Of a DNA stretch of 64,000 bases, positions 50,662 through 59,979 are shown piece after piece. Each line of letters begins with the position of its first letter. Position 1 is the first letter of the stretch. Source of the DNA: HGM13862 sp031553915. Lineage in GTDB: Bacteria > Bacillota > Dehalobacteriia > UBA4068. Position numbers and translations under genes: made by a program. The notes under the pieces are model-generated. The model had not been told where the DNA came from. It made no database searches and saw only the letters and a list, made by a program, of their open reading frames with translations. The stretch spans positions 124,001 through 188,000 of the forward strand of contig JAVBKT010000004.1 of the NCBI GenBank assembly GCA_031553915.1, given 5' to 3'.

Positions 50662-51066
50662 TTATCTGAAGCTGGTGGCTTTAATTCTGGCAATGGCTCT
50701 TTTGAGTGCAGCCTCAGCACGGGCATGGTCAAGATTGCTGCTCTTTTCCAGCAAGCGGGCTTGCGCCCTTTTCATAGCTTCATTAGCGCGGGCCTTATCA
50801 ATATCTTCCGCCAGCTCTGCGCTGACAACGAGGATTTCCGCAATATTATCTTTTAGCTCAAGAAAGCCGGTGTTAAGAGCAACAGCATATTCGACGCCAT
50901 CTCTGCTATATTTGAGCACACCGATATCCACTACAGTGAGCAGCGGTGCATGATGATAGAGAATGCCAATGCTGCCGCTTAGCGTAGGCACAGTGATACT
51001 TTCTACCATATCGCTTAAGACCAGTTTTTCCGGGGTGACTATCTCCACTTTGATATTATTTGCCAT
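50662..51066 (-). CDS. atpC: ATP synthase F1 epsilon subunit
   Basis: 134 residues: the N-terminal beta-sandwich (MANNIKVEIVTPEK...GSIGILYHHAPLLT) and the C-terminal two-helix hairpin with ARAEAALKRAIARIKA. It belongs to the central stalk and inhibits ATP hydrolysis. Start at ATG 51066 after AAGGAG; a TTG one codon upstream is not needed. It is the last gene of the operon, followed by the terminator. Confidence 0.95.
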   Translation of the reverse strand: MANNIKVEIVTPEKLVLSDMVESITVPTLSGSIGILYHHAPLLTVVDIGVLKYSRDGVEYAVALNTGFLELKDNIAEILVVSAELAEDIDKARANEAMKRAQARLLEKSSNLDHARAEAALKRAIARIKATSFR

Positions 51067-51120
51067 CAACTATCTCCTTGCTGCTATTTTTATAGCAGCG
51101 GATTTTCTTACTGTTCTATT

Positions 51121-52515
51121 TTAACCTAAGGTTTCAGCTTTGGCAACAGCTTCTTCAATAGTACCTACCATGAGAAAAGCCTGCTCCGGTAAATGGTCAT
51201 ATTTGCCATCAACCAGGCCGCGAAAGCTGCGGATGGTATCCGCGAGCGGAACATATTTTCCTTCCATGCCAGTAAAAGCCTCTGCCACATGAAAGGGCTG
51301 AGAGAGAAAGCGTTGAATTTTGCGCGCCCGGGCAACTAAGATTTTGTCCTCATCAGCCAGCTCATCAATGCCGAGAATAGCGATAATATCCTGCAACTCT
51401 TTGTAGCGCTGCAGCACATGCTGAACCTCGCGGGCTACATTATAATGCTCCTCGCCCAGAATACGCGGATCCAGGGTACGGGAGGATGATTCCAGCGGGT
51501 CAACAGCAGGGTAGATACCCAGCTCAACAATGGCGCGGCTTAATACTGTCGTGGCATCAAGATGGGCAAAGGTGGTTGCCGGAGCCGGGTCAGTCAGGTC
51601 GTCCGCCGGAACATAGATGGCCTGTACCGAGGTGATAGAGCCGCTTGAGGTAGAAGTGATCCGTTCTTGCAGAGCGCCCATTTCAGTGGCTAAGGTTGGC
51701 TGATAACCAACAGCAGAGGGAATGCGGCCCAACAGAGCGGAAACCTCTGAGCCGGCCTGGGTAAAGCGGAAAATATTGTCAATGAAAAGCAGCACATCCT
51801 GATGCTCTTCATCACGGAAGGACTCGGCAATAGTCAAACCGGTTAAACCAACGCGCAGGCGTGCGCCGGGCGGCTCATTCATTTGGCCAAAAACCAACGC
51901 GGTTTTATTGATGACGCCGGATTCGATCATTTCATTCCACAAATCATTGCCTTCACGGGTACGTTCGCCCACTCCGGCAAAGACTGAAAAGCCACCATGC
52001 TCATAGCCCACATTGCGGATCAGCTCCATAATCAAAACTGTTTTGCCAACCCCAGCGCCGCCAAAGAGGCCGATTTTGCCGCCCTTAGCATAAGGCGCCA
52101 GCAGATCAACAACCTTGATTCCTGTTTCCAAGATTTCCGTTGAGGGCTCAATATCTGAAAAAGCCGGAGCGGGGCGGTGAATAGGCAAATATTGATCTGT
52201 TTCGATAGCTCCTTTGCCATCAATCGGATGGCCAATAACATCGAGCATTCTTCCCAAGGTAGCTTTGCCGACGGGGATTTTAATCGATCCGCCGGTATCA
52301 ATAGCTTCCATGCCTCTTTGCAGGCCATCAGTTGAGGAAAGCGCAACACAACGCACAGTATTATTACCCAGATGCTGCATAGTTTCCAGTATTAATTTTT
52401 GATCGCTGTCTTTTTTCGGCACTTCGATGGCATTATAAATACTGGGCAGCTCTCCTGCCGGAAATTCAATATCAACTACTGCACCTATTACTTGTGTAAT
52501 TTTACCGGTTGTCAT
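51121..52515 (-). CDS. atpD: ATP synthase F1 beta subunit
   Basis: 464 residues, normal length. Catalytic P-loop GGAGVGKT (152-159), LLFIDNIFRFTQAGSEVS and the ALLGRIPSAVGYQPTL segment are all present. It forms the catalytic sites of F1. The C-terminal DELADED-like (DIIAILGIDELADEDK) motif is intact. Confidence 0.98.
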   Translation of the reverse strand: MTTGKITQVIGAVVDIEFPAGELPSIYNAIEVPKKDSDQKLILETMQHLGNNTVRCVALSSTDGLQRGMEAIDTGGSIKIPVGKATLGRMLDVIGHPIDGKGAIETDQYLPIHRPAPAFSDIEPSTEILETGIKVVDLLAPYAKGGKIGLFGGAGVGKTVLIMELIRNVGYEHGGFSVFAGVGERTREGNDLWNEMIESGVINKTALVFGQMNEPPGARLRVGLTGLTIAESFRDEEHQDVLLFIDNIFRFTQAGSEVSALLGRIPSAVGYQPTLATEMGALQERITSTSSGSITSVQAIYVPADDLTDPAPATTFAHLDATTVLSRAIVELGIYPAVDPLESSSRTLDPRILGEEHYNVAREVQHVLQRYKELQDIIAILGIDELADEDKILVARARKIQRFLSQPFHVAEAFTGMEGKYVPLADTIRSFRGLVDGKYDHLPEQAFLMVGTIEEAVAKAETLG

Positions 52516-52567
52516 TGAAAAAATCCTCCTTATGGCGGCAACACTTTATATTCAAGGCTGGATCAGC

Positions 52568-53428
52568 TTAGGATAGCGCAGATGCGCCACCGACGATTTC
52601 AGAAATTTCTGTGGTAATCGCAGCCTGTCTTGCTCTGTTAAGAGAAAGAGTGAGTTTATGGATCATATCATCAGCATTATCAGTAGCGCTGCTCATGGTA
52701 GTCATCCGTGCGCCGTGCTCAGAGGCTTTGGCCTCTTGCAAAGCGCAATAAACTTCGATATCAACATATTGGGGCAATAAAACAGCCAGTAGCTCTTCTT
52801 TGTTTGGTTCAATAATGAATTCATTAGATTTTTTGGCGATTACAGGGGAATTATTCTTCTCTGCCAAAGCCACCGGCAAAAGTTGTTTGATCACCGGAAT
52901 TTGCACCATAGCTGTTTTGAACTGGGAAAACACTAAATAAATTTCATCGTATTTTTGGCTGGCAAAATCATTACGCAGCATATAGGCCAGCTCTTTGCCC
53001 TGGTCAAAATTGGGGTTATCACCGATAGCACTAAACTGAAAATCGATCGGATAGCCTCTGCGTTTACAATGCGAAATCGTTCTGCCGCCAATAATATAAA
53101 GGGCGAAGTCATGCTCTTCATGCGCTAATTGCTGATCAAGAAAGCGATGCAAATTGCCATTAAAACCACCGCAAAGCCCACGGTCAGAGCCTATTATCAG
53201 ATAACAGACTTTTTTAATATGGCGACGTTTGATTAAAAAATCATGCTCAACTGAATCACTGATATCTAGCACCAGCTCTTCTATTTTTTGATTATAGGGG
53301 CGCACAGCCATGACCGCTTCCTGAGCTTTGCGCAGCTTAGCAGCAGAGACCATTTTCATCGCTTTGGTTATCTGCTGGGTTGAGTGAACACTGGTTATTC
53401 TTCTTTTAATATCACGGGCACTGGTCAT
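52568..53428 (-). CDS. atpG: ATP synthase F1 gamma subunit
   Basis: 286 residues forming the rotating coiled-coil shaft; N-terminal IKRRITSVHSTQQITKAMKMVSAAKLRKA helix region is recognisable in its conserved parts (QITKAMKMV) and the C-terminal LNRARQAAITTEISEIVGGA matches the family tail. DRGLCGGFN loop present. Confidence 0.97.
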   Translation of the reverse strand: MTSARDIKRRITSVHSTQQITKAMKMVSAAKLRKAQEAVMAVRPYNQKIEELVLDISDSVEHDFLIKRRHIKKVCYLIIGSDRGLCGGFNGNLHRFLDQQLAHEEHDFALYIIGGRTISHCKRRGYPIDFQFSAIGDNPNFDQGKELAYMLRNDFASQKYDEIYLVFSQFKTAMVQIPVIKQLLPVALAEKNNSPVIAKKSNEFIIEPNKEELLAVLLPQYVDIEVYCALQEAKASEHGARMTTMSSATDNADDMIHKLTLSLNRARQAAITTEISEIVGGASALS

Positions 53429-53457
53429 AGCATAATATCCTTATTGATATTAGATAA

Positions 53458-54960
53458 TTATTTACTCTTAAAAGCTAAAATGGCTTTGTCAAGCTCAGCT
53501 TCCACTTCAGCGGAAAGCTTTTTTTCTGCGCAAATCCGGTTCAAAAGCTCAGGATAAAAATCATGCATAAAGGACAGTAAGTCTTGCCCGGCTTGAGCCA
53601 CATCCTGGACATCAATGTCTTTCAGATAATCATTTTTGGTAGCAAAGAAAAGCACAACAACCTCTTCTTCAATGGACAGAGGGACATATTGATCCTGTTT
53701 CAAAATTTCCATCATTTTTGCCCCGCGGTCAAGCGTATTTTGGGTAGCATGATCAAGATCAGAACCAAATTGGGAAAAGGCCGCGAGTTCGCGGTATTGC
53801 GCTAAATCAATACGCAGGGAGCCGGAAACCTGTTTCATGGCTTTAGTCTGCGCCTTGCCGCCAACCCTGGATACAGAGAGCCCGATATTAATAGCCGGAC
53901 GGAAACCGGCATTAAACAGGTCTGATTCCAAGAAAATCTGGCCGTCTGTAATAGAAATGACATTGGTAGGGATATAGGCGGAAATATCGCCGGCCTGCGT
54001 TTCAATAATCGGCAAAGCAGTCATAGTGCCGCCGCCAAGCTCTTCAGAAAGGCAGGCGGAGCGCTCCAATAGACGGCTGTGCAAATAGAAAACATCGCCG
54101 GGATATGCCTCACGGCCGGGCGGACGGCGCAAGAGCAAGGAGAGTTCGCGGTAAGCAGTAGCCTGCTTGGATAAATCATCATAAATAATCAAAACATCTT
54201 TGCCCTGATACATAAAGTATTCGCCCATCGCCGCTCCCGCATAGGGTGCAATGTAGAGCAGGGGAGCAGGCTCAGATGCGGTAGCTGCCACCACAATACA
54301 GTAATCCATCACATCGTAGTCCTTGAGCTTCTGCACAACAGATGCAACAGTACTGGCCTTTTGACCGATGGCAACATAGATGCAGACGACATCCTGACCC
54401 TTTTGGTTGATGATAGTGTCAATGGCCAGCGCAGTTTTACCTGTTTGGCGGTCGCCGATAATTAATTCCCTCTGACCACGGCCAATCGGCACTAAGGAGT
54501 CAATTGATTTAAGCCCGGTCTGTAAAGGAACATTGACCTCATGGCGGGCGATGACGCCGGGGGCTGCAAACTCGATATTGCGGTAATGTTCGGTTTTAAT
54601 TTCGCCATTATTATCCATTGGCTGCCCGAGAGAGTTAACGACGCGTCCCAGCAAGGCTGGTCCAACAGGGACCTCTGCCACACGGCCGGTGCGCTTGACA
54701 ACATCGCCTTCGTGTATTCCTTGATAGGGGCCAAGGATAACGCAGCCAATACTGTCTTCTTCGAGGTTGAGCGCCATACCCATGATGCCTCCGGGAAACT
54801 CAAGCAGCTCATTACTCATAGCATTAGCCAGGCCATAAATGCGAGCAATACCATCGCCGACATGAATCACTGTACCTGTTTCATAGATGTCAGCCTTTGC
54901 CTGATAATCCTCGATTTGTTTTTTGAGTAAGCTATTAATTTCTTCTGGTCTAATACTCAT
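53458..54960 (-). CDS. atpA: ATP synthase F1 alpha subunit
   Basis: 500 residues; non-catalytic nucleotide-binding subunit with GDRQTGKTA P-loop (about 169-177) and the SVSRVGGKAQTKAMKQV stretch of the C-terminal region. Starts ATG with a GGTGGCAGG-type site. Neighbours are atpH and atpG in normal order. Confidence 0.98.
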   Translation of the reverse strand: MSIRPEEINSLLKKQIEDYQAKADIYETGTVIHVGDGIARIYGLANAMSNELLEFPGGIMGMALNLEEDSIGCVILGPYQGIHEGDVVKRTGRVAEVPVGPALLGRVVNSLGQPMDNNGEIKTEHYRNIEFAAPGVIARHEVNVPLQTGLKSIDSLVPIGRGQRELIIGDRQTGKTALAIDTIINQKGQDVVCIYVAIGQKASTVASVVQKLKDYDVMDYCIVVAATASEPAPLLYIAPYAGAAMGEYFMYQGKDVLIIYDDLSKQATAYRELSLLLRRPPGREAYPGDVFYLHSRLLERSACLSEELGGGTMTALPIIETQAGDISAYIPTNVISITDGQIFLESDLFNAGFRPAINIGLSVSRVGGKAQTKAMKQVSGSLRIDLAQYRELAAFSQFGSDLDHATQNTLDRGAKMMEILKQDQYVPLSIEEEVVVLFFATKNDYLKDIDVQDVAQAGQDLLSFMHDFYPELLNRICAEKKLSAEVEAELDKAILAFKSK

Positions 54961-55018
54961 CCTGCCACCTCATCTGTTTTTGTGAAGTATCTATTGTTCC
55001 GAAATAATCTCGGCTGAT

Positions 55019-55555
55019 TTACTTGGTCAATTGTTTATGGATATTATTGAGCTTTGTTTTGACTGATCCGTCGATCATCAGGTCGCCGATATGGATAATG
55101 GCGCCGTTGATCAAAGAAGGGTCAACGCTATATTGAAAGATAATTTCTTTATGGAAAACCTTTTTTAAGGCTGTGGCAAGCTGTTTTTCCAAGCTGGCGC
55201 TTAATGTTTTGGCCGTGCACATTTTAACGGGCAAAATGCCTAAATAATCCAGCCATAGCTGTTCAAACATAGTAATTGTCGTAAATAAAATAGGCTCGCG
55301 GTGCTTTTCAATAATGAGCAGCAGAAAATTAACCACTAGTGGCGAAAAGGAGGGGGCAAATACTTGTCTGATCAGTTGCTGTTTTTTTTCAGCGCCAAGG
55401 CTTTTGTCCAGGAAAAATTGCCGGAAACCAGCATTGTCTTCCAACAAAGAGACTAATATGCGCAATTGCTCATTAACAATTTCGCTTTGATTATGCTCCT
55501 TGGCAGCCTCAAAAAGAGCCTCAGCGTATCTTCTGGCGATGATGGTTATTTTCAT
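55019..55555 (-). CDS. atpH: ATP synthase F1 delta subunit
   Basis: 178 residues; the peripheral-stalk protein of the OSCP/delta family with the N-terminal RRYAEALFEAAKE helix and C-terminal DPSLINGAIIHIGDLMIDGSVKTKL motif (conserved parts LINGAI, IGD, IDGSVK). Starts within the end of atpF (ATGA overlap), coupling their translation. Confidence 0.95.
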   Translation of the reverse strand: MKITIIARRYAEALFEAAKEHNQSEIVNEQLRILVSLLEDNAGFRQFFLDKSLGAEKKQQLIRQVFAPSFSPLVVNFLLLIIEKHREPILFTTITMFEQLWLDYLGILPVKMCTAKTLSASLEKQLATALKKVFHKEIIFQYSVDPSLINGAIIHIGDLMIDGSVKTKLNNIHKQLTK

Positions 55556-56046
55556 TGCATCCGGCTCACTTCATCAATGTATTTTGTCATAAGATTCTGC
55601 TCCTGATCAGCAGTTAACCCGCTGGCAAGCACTTTTTCGCTGGCGAGAACAACCAAATCAGCCATCTGGGCTTTAAGCTCATCAATGGCATGTTTTTTTT
55701 CTTCTTCAATTTGCGCTTTCGCGGCCTTGGCTATTTTTTCCGCATCCAGCTTTGCTGTTTCGATAATGTCCTTGCGCACTTCTTCGCCCCGCTTTTTAGC
55801 ATCGGCAATAATCGCATCCGCATCAGCTCTGGCAGCAGCTATTTGAGCAACAATATTGATCTCGGTATTTTCCGCTTCCAGGCGCGCTTCATCAGCTGCA
55901 GTAAGCGCTTTATCTATTGCAGTTTTACGATCGTCAAGCATTTTTAAAATTGGTTTGAAGAGGAATTTTCTGAGCAGAAATAATAAGAGAATGAAGTTAA
56001 AGAGAGTTGCAATAAATTCCCAAATACTTAAATTAAATATATCCAT
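55552..56046 (-). CDS. atpF: ATP synthase Fo b subunit
   Basis: 164 residues: one N-terminal membrane helix (about 5-27) followed by a long charged helix (RKTAIDKALTAADEARLEAE...) that forms the peripheral stalk dimer. Start at ATG 56046 after a GGAGGT site; a longer frame to 56082 has no site. Confidence 0.94.
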   Translation of the reverse strand: MDIFNLSIWEFIATLFNFILLLFLLRKFLFKPILKMLDDRKTAIDKALTAADEARLEAENTEINIVAQIAAARADADAIIADAKKRGEEVRKDIIETAKLDAEKIAKAAKAQIEEEKKHAIDELKAQMADLVVLASEKVLASGLTADQEQNLMTKYIDEVSRMQ

Positions 56047-56112
56047 TGTGGAGCTACCTCCGACATATATTGCCCGGGGCAAGGGTTTTCACCCCGGGCA
56101 AATGAGCTCAGT

Positions 56113-56373
56113 TTATTTTGCCAAGGTGATTAATTCTTCAACGCTGGGGATTTCTCCCAAAATCAGGAAAGCGATAACCAGAGCAAAGATGGTCAGTGTT
56201 TCCATAAATGCCAAAGAAAGAATCAAAGTAGTACGGATGGTACTAGTAGCTTCCGGCTGGCGGGCAATACTCTCCATAGCTTTTCCTGCTGTTAAACCCT
56301 GCCCAATAGCCGAACCTGCTGCCGCAAGACCAATGGCAATAGCAGCTGCGATTGCAAATATTCCAAAATTCAT
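56113..56373 (-). CDS. atpE: ATP synthase Fo c subunit (rotor ring)
   Basis: 86 residues with two helices joined by the ARQPEA loop (37-42). The carboxylate is Glu58, in FMETLTIF. Gln25 (IGQG) and Thr59 next to Glu58 match the pattern of Gln + Glu + Ser/Thr seen in sodium-binding c subunits, although the second Thr of the classical motif is Leu and the Tyr is Phe. The ring could therefore bind Na+; see findings. Starts at ATG 56373 with AAGGAGGG; it has a 14-residue polar tail after the second helix. Confidence 0.96.
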   Translation of the reverse strand: MNFGIFAIAAAIAIGLAAAGSAIGQGLTAGKAMESIARQPEATSTIRTTLILSLAFMETLTIFALVIAFLILGEIPSVEELITLAK

Positions 56374-56446
56374 TTTGAAACCCTCCTTTCCCATACAGAT
56401 GAAAGCATAGATCAAATATAATCAAACTAAACAGTGCTACCAAAAA

Positions 56447-57121
56447 TTAATGACCCTCTTCCAGGGCGCCGTTGATGTAGATGCTTGATAATAAAACAAA
56501 GACCAGAGCCTGAATAAATCCCATCAAAAGGCTTAAGGCTTGGATAGCTATTGGAACGACAAAGGGAACCAGCTTAAAAAATTCGCTGAGTACTGTTTCT
56601 TCACCAAAAATATTACCAAAAAGTCGCAAGGTCAAGGCCAGCGGCCTGATTATTTCATCCAGCAAGAGTAAAGGCAGCATAAAAACAAATGGTTTGGCAA
56701 AATGCTTTAAATAGCCGCCCACGCCGTGTTGTTTGATGCCGGCATAGTGGGTCAAACAGAAGGTACAGAGGGCCAGAGCTGCGGTGACATTGATCACTGA
56801 AGTTGGTGCGGACAGCCCGGGCATACGTCCGGCAAAGGGTAATATCCCGACATAATTGGAAAGGAGAATAAAAATAAACATAGTGGCAAGGAAGGGAAAA
56901 TAGCGGCGGGTACTCGCTCCCAAAATATCGCCGATAAAATTGTGCAGCATTTCCACACATTTTTCTAAAAAGTTTTGCAGTCCGCTGGGACGCACATTCA
57001 TTCTTCTTGTGCCAAAAAATGAAAGTAAGGTCAAACCAAGAGTAATAGCAAACATAGTTACCATTACGCTGGTGACCTCAACAGGACCTATGTGAAAAAG
57101 TGCTCCACCATGACTTTCCAC
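56447..57121 (-). CDS. atpB: ATP synthase Fo a subunit
   Basis: 224 residues with about five to six helices; the essential Arg is in ALTLRLFGNIFGEE (conserved LRLFGN). It forms the ion half-channels against the c ring. It starts at GTG 57121 with AAGGAG and heads the promoter-driven atpBEFHAGDC operon. Confidence 0.96.
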   Translation of the reverse strand: MESHGGALFHIGPVEVTSVMVTMFAITLGLTLLSFFGTRRMNVRPSGLQNFLEKCVEMLHNFIGDILGASTRRYFPFLATMFIFILLSNYVGILPFAGRMPGLSAPTSVINVTAALALCTFCLTHYAGIKQHGVGGYLKHFAKPFVFMLPLLLLDEIIRPLALTLRLFGNIFGEETVLSEFFKLVPFVVPIAIQALSLLMGFIQALVFVLLSSIYINGALEEGH

Positions 57122-57169
57122 AATATAACTCCTTGCACAAAACAGTTATCAAAAAAACAACATGAGACA

Positions 57170-57198
57170 ATATTAGCATTGGGCAAATTTAATGTCAA
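57170..57198 (-). promoter_or_regulatory. Promoter of atpBEFHAGDC
   Basis: On the minus strand TTGACA (57198-57193), a 17-bp spacer and TAATAT (57175-57170), about 50 bp before atpB. Upstream of it is an AT-rich hairpin with T-runs (about 57236-57285) that could end the atpZI transcript. Confidence 0.75.
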
Positions 57199-57290
57199 GC
57201 TGAAATAGCCAAAAAAGAGATGTTTATGGTACAGCAAAATAAAAATTGTATACAAAAATACAGCAAACTGTTTTTGTCATGAAAAATTGC

Positions 57291-57647
57291 TTATTTACCG
57301 CTTTCTTGGTCAGAATCATCTTCTTTGACGTCTTGGACTTGTTGTTGATCGCTGTTATCCACATGTTTGGATTTATATAGTGTAGTAATCCTTCTTGCCA
57401 GGACCAGCCCCAGGGCAGTGGCAATAAGAGTCACCGTAAATGAATATGGCCATATTTCCCGCAGCAAAAAAACACTGAATAAAACAGCTGCGTTAACTAT
57501 CATTGACACCATTTGCGCAATCAGCAAACGGTTGTTGTTTAGCTCTTTTGTGCCCAGCAAAAGAGGTTTCCATAATAACAGGTATTTGATGACCCCGATC
57601 AATGCGCCATAGGAAAGGCCTGCGAGGCCGGCAATGGCATAGTCCAC
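57291..57647 (-). CDS. atpI: ATP synthase protein I
   Basis: 118 residues with four hydrophobic helices and a charged C-terminal tail rich in Asp, Gln and Lys (about 95-118). AtpI assists assembly of the c ring and may affect magnesium or ion supply. Its start overlaps the end of the upstream atpZ-like gene by one nucleotide (ATG in the stop region), and it is separated from atpB by a 170-bp gap with its own promoter. Confidence 0.85.
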   Translation of the reverse strand: MDYAIAGLAGLSYGALIGVIKYLLLWKPLLLGTKELNNNRLLIAQMVSMIVNAAVLFSVFLLREIWPYSFTVTLIATALGLVLARRITTLYKSKHVDNSDQQQVQDVKEDDSDQESGK

Positions 57648-57895
57648 TATTTTTTCTCCTTATCTTTCTCTTGTTGCTCCAAAAGGCGTAGTTCTCTAAA
57701 CAAGCGGTAAAAGCAGCAAGCAATGGCCAGCAAAACGCCAATAATAGTAAAAACAGACGAGCTCCCCAGTTTTTGATCAAGAAAACCACCCAGCAGCGGC
57801 CCAAGTAGATAAATAGATACACCAAGGCTTAAGCCAAAACTAAGGCAAATTTGCCAGAGCTTTTTTTCTGTAACGGAGCGTTGTTTTTCTGTCAT
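57647..57895 (-). CDS. AtpZ/AtpI-type ATP synthase accessory membrane protein
   Basis: 82 residues with two helices (about 15-35 and 46-66) and a charged tail (LLEQQEKDKEKK), matching the AtpZ-like family (F0F1 ATPase assembly/Mg2+-transport related) that precedes atpI in many Firmicutes. Family naming is from the operon position and the two-helix pattern GLSLGVSIYLLGPLLGGFLD. It follows wecB by 19 bp. Confidence 0.75.
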   Translation of the reverse strand: MTEKQRSVTEKKLWQICLSFGLSLGVSIYLLGPLLGGFLDQKLGSSSVFTIIGVLLAIACCFYRLFRELRLLEQQEKDKEKK

Positions 57896-57914
57896 GCTTT
57901 TACCATCAGAATAG

Positions 57915-59021
57915 TTAAAGTTTTAGCGAGAGAATGATGTCGGTAATTTTTTCGGCAGCATGCCCATCACCATATGGGTTAGCGGCATGAGCCATGCGCT
58001 GATAAAAAACCTCGTTGTCAAGCAAGAGATTCACCGCCTGGAAAACATTGTCATAATCATTGCCTGCCAGCATAGCGGTTCCGGCGCTAATAGCCTCCGG
58101 CCGCTCAGTAACAGTACGCAAAACCAAAACAGGTTTACCCAGGGCCGGCGCTTCTTCCTGCAAACCGCCGCTATCAGAGACGACTAAGTGGCATTTTTGA
58201 ATCACATGGCAGAAGGGGAGATAATCAAGCGGTTCGCAGAAATGGACTTGTTTATTATCACCTAGGCGACGATAAGCTATTTCCCTTACTTTAGGATTCT
58301 TGTGCAAAGGGAAAATCATCTCAATATCTGCATGGTTTTGCAGCGTATCATTCATCGCCGAGAAAATTTGTTCCATCGGATTACCCCAATTTTCTCGGCG
58401 GTGGCAGGTAAAGAGAATAATCTTTTTCTGCCAGTCAACATTATCCAGGCCAATATTTTTTAGATCACAACTTTTATTCACTGCCTGCTTCAGCGCATCA
58501 ATAACCGTGTTTCCGGTAATATAAATTGCCTTGTCAGCAATGCCTTCCTGGCGCAGATTGTTGGCGGAGAGCTCGGTTGGCGCAAAATGGATATCAGCGA
58601 TAACGCTGGTAATGCGCCTATTTAATTCTTCAGGGAAAGGAGCATATTTGTTTTCGCTCCTGAGTCCAGCCTCCACATGTCCGCAAGGGATGCCGTGATA
58701 GAAAGAGGCAATTGACGCTGCCATGGTAGTTGTCGTATCGCCATGCACCAATAGCAGCTCAGGATGTTCGTGTTCAAGGATTGGAGCGAGCCCCATTAAA
58801 ACAGCTGAGGTAATATCCTCTAAAGTTTGTCCATGTTTCATTAAATCCAAATCATAGTCCGGTTTGATTTCAAATAATTGTAATACCTGATCAAGCATTT
58901 CTCTATGCTGGGCTGTAACTGCGACAATGCTCTCAATTTCCGGATGTTTGTTCAAGGCTTGGAGCAAAGGCGCCATTTTAATCGCTTCCGGTCTGGTGCC
59001 AAAAACAGATAGTACTTTCAT
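57915..59021 (-). CDS. wecB: UDP-N-acetylglucosamine 2-epimerase (non-hydrolysing)
   Basis: 368 residues: GT-B-like fold with FGTRPEAIKMAPL (9-21), VHGDTTTTMAASIASFYHGIPCGHVEAGLR (conserved parts HGDT and VEAGLR), and SDSGGLQEEAPALGKPVL near 290. Converts UDP-GlcNAc to UDP-ManNAc, the precursor of wall-linkage units, teichoic acids or S-layer-anchoring polymers, consistent with the SLH protein in this window. Start ATG 59021 with AAAGGGA; upstream TTG reading has no better site. Located in front of the atp genes, a common Firmicutes order. Confidence 0.93.
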   Translation of the reverse strand: MKVLSVFGTRPEAIKMAPLLQALNKHPEIESIVAVTAQHREMLDQVLQLFEIKPDYDLDLMKHGQTLEDITSAVLMGLAPILEHEHPELLLVHGDTTTTMAASIASFYHGIPCGHVEAGLRSENKYAPFPEELNRRITSVIADIHFAPTELSANNLRQEGIADKAIYITGNTVIDALKQAVNKSCDLKNIGLDNVDWQKKIILFTCHRRENWGNPMEQIFSAMNDTLQNHADIEMIFPLHKNPKVREIAYRRLGDNKQVHFCEPLDYLPFCHVIQKCHLVVSDSGGLQEEAPALGKPVLVLRTVTERPEAISAGTAMLAGNDYDNVFQAVNLLLDNEVFYQRMAHAANPYGDGHAAEKITDIILSLKL

Positions 59022-59061
59022 TGCTATCCCTTTCAACAGTTCTTTTTATTTTGTAACTATT

Positions 59062-59514
59062 TTATACGATATCCTTGAGTTTTATCAGTTTCATTCCCGC
59101 TTCTTCGGCAAGAGTGCAAGCCAAATCATCCGGATAGTCGCCGTCATAAATAACCTTTTCAACCCCGGAGGTAACCATGGCTTTGACACAAGTAGTGCAG
59201 GGGCGGTCGGTGACATAAACTGTTGCCCCCTCCATAGCAGTGCCATAACGGGCGGCAAAATTGCAGATATTGGCCTCTGCATGCTGCGCCCGGCACATTT
59301 CCTGCCTTTGTCCGCTGGGAATGCCCAGCTGCTCGCGCAGGCATCCTGTTTCGCTGCAATGGGCGACGCCGGGCAAAGGGCCGTTGTAGCCTGTGCCTAA
59401 TATCCGATGGTCTTTGGTGACGGCAACTGCCCCAACCTGACGGCGGATACAAGTGGCACGGCTTTTGACCATGTGGGCGATAGCCATAAAATATTCATCC
59501 CAACTTTGACGCAT
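59062..59514 (-). CDS. Deoxycytidylate deaminase (ComEB family)
   Basis: 150 residues with the cytidine/deoxycytidylate deaminase zinc site: HAEANIC (His/Glu; about 79-85) and the two cysteines in RPCTTCVKAM (about 107-116). It deaminates dCMP to dUMP, feeding thymidylate synthesis; the name ComEB comes from the competence operon homologue in B. subtilis. Starts 5 bp after rpiB with a GGGGG site located inside the end of rpiB. Confidence 0.9.
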   Translation of the reverse strand: MRQSWDEYFMAIAHMVKSRATCIRRQVGAVAVTKDHRILGTGYNGPLPGVAHCSETGCLREQLGIPSGQRQEMCRAQHAEANICNFAARYGTAMEGATVYVTDRPCTTCVKAMVTSGVEKVIYDGDYPDDLACTLAEEAGMKLIKLKDIV

Positions 59515-59519
59515 AAATT

Positions 59520-59963
59520 TTACCCCCGTTTCTCTATCTCTTTAATCATATCCAATCTGGTCTGATGCCTGCCGCCACCAAATTCGGTGGCAAACCAAAC
59601 ATCAATAATTGTTTTCATTTGCACAAGCGAGATATCTCTGGCCCCCATGACCAGGATATTGGCATCATTATGCTCTCTGCTACATTCGGCGGTAAAGGCA
59701 TTATGGCACAGTGCCGCGCGAATACCGTTAAATTTGTTGGCGACAATAGACATACCAATGCCTGTCCCACAAATGAGTACGCCGCGTTCAACCTCGCCGC
59801 TAGCAACCGCTTGGGCAACAGCTTCGCCAAATACGGGATAATGGACGCTTTCTTCAGAATGACAGCCCCTATCAATAATATCGAAGCCTTTGTCCTCCAG
59901 ATATTGGAGCAGCTCTTTTTTGGCAATATATGCGGCATGGTCGCAGCCGATAGCAATTTTCAT
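59520..59963 (-). CDS. rpiB: Ribose-5-phosphate isomerase B
   Basis: 147 residues. GCDHAAY at the N-terminus (about 7-13), catalytic Cys in GVLICGTGIGMSI (about 68), and the CHNAFTAECSREHNDANILVMGAR segment (conserved parts SREHNDAN). Converts ribose-5-phosphate to ribulose-5-phosphate. GGGAGG site; sits between alr and comEB in one operon. Confidence 0.95.
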   Translation of the reverse strand: MKIAIGCDHAAYIAKKELLQYLEDKGFDIIDRGCHSEESVHYPVFGEAVAQAVASGEVERGVLICGTGIGMSIVANKFNGIRAALCHNAFTAECSREHNDANILVMGARDISLVQMKTIIDVWFATEFGGGRHQTRLDMIKEIEKRG

Positions 59964-59979
59964 CTTTTTCCTCCCAGAA

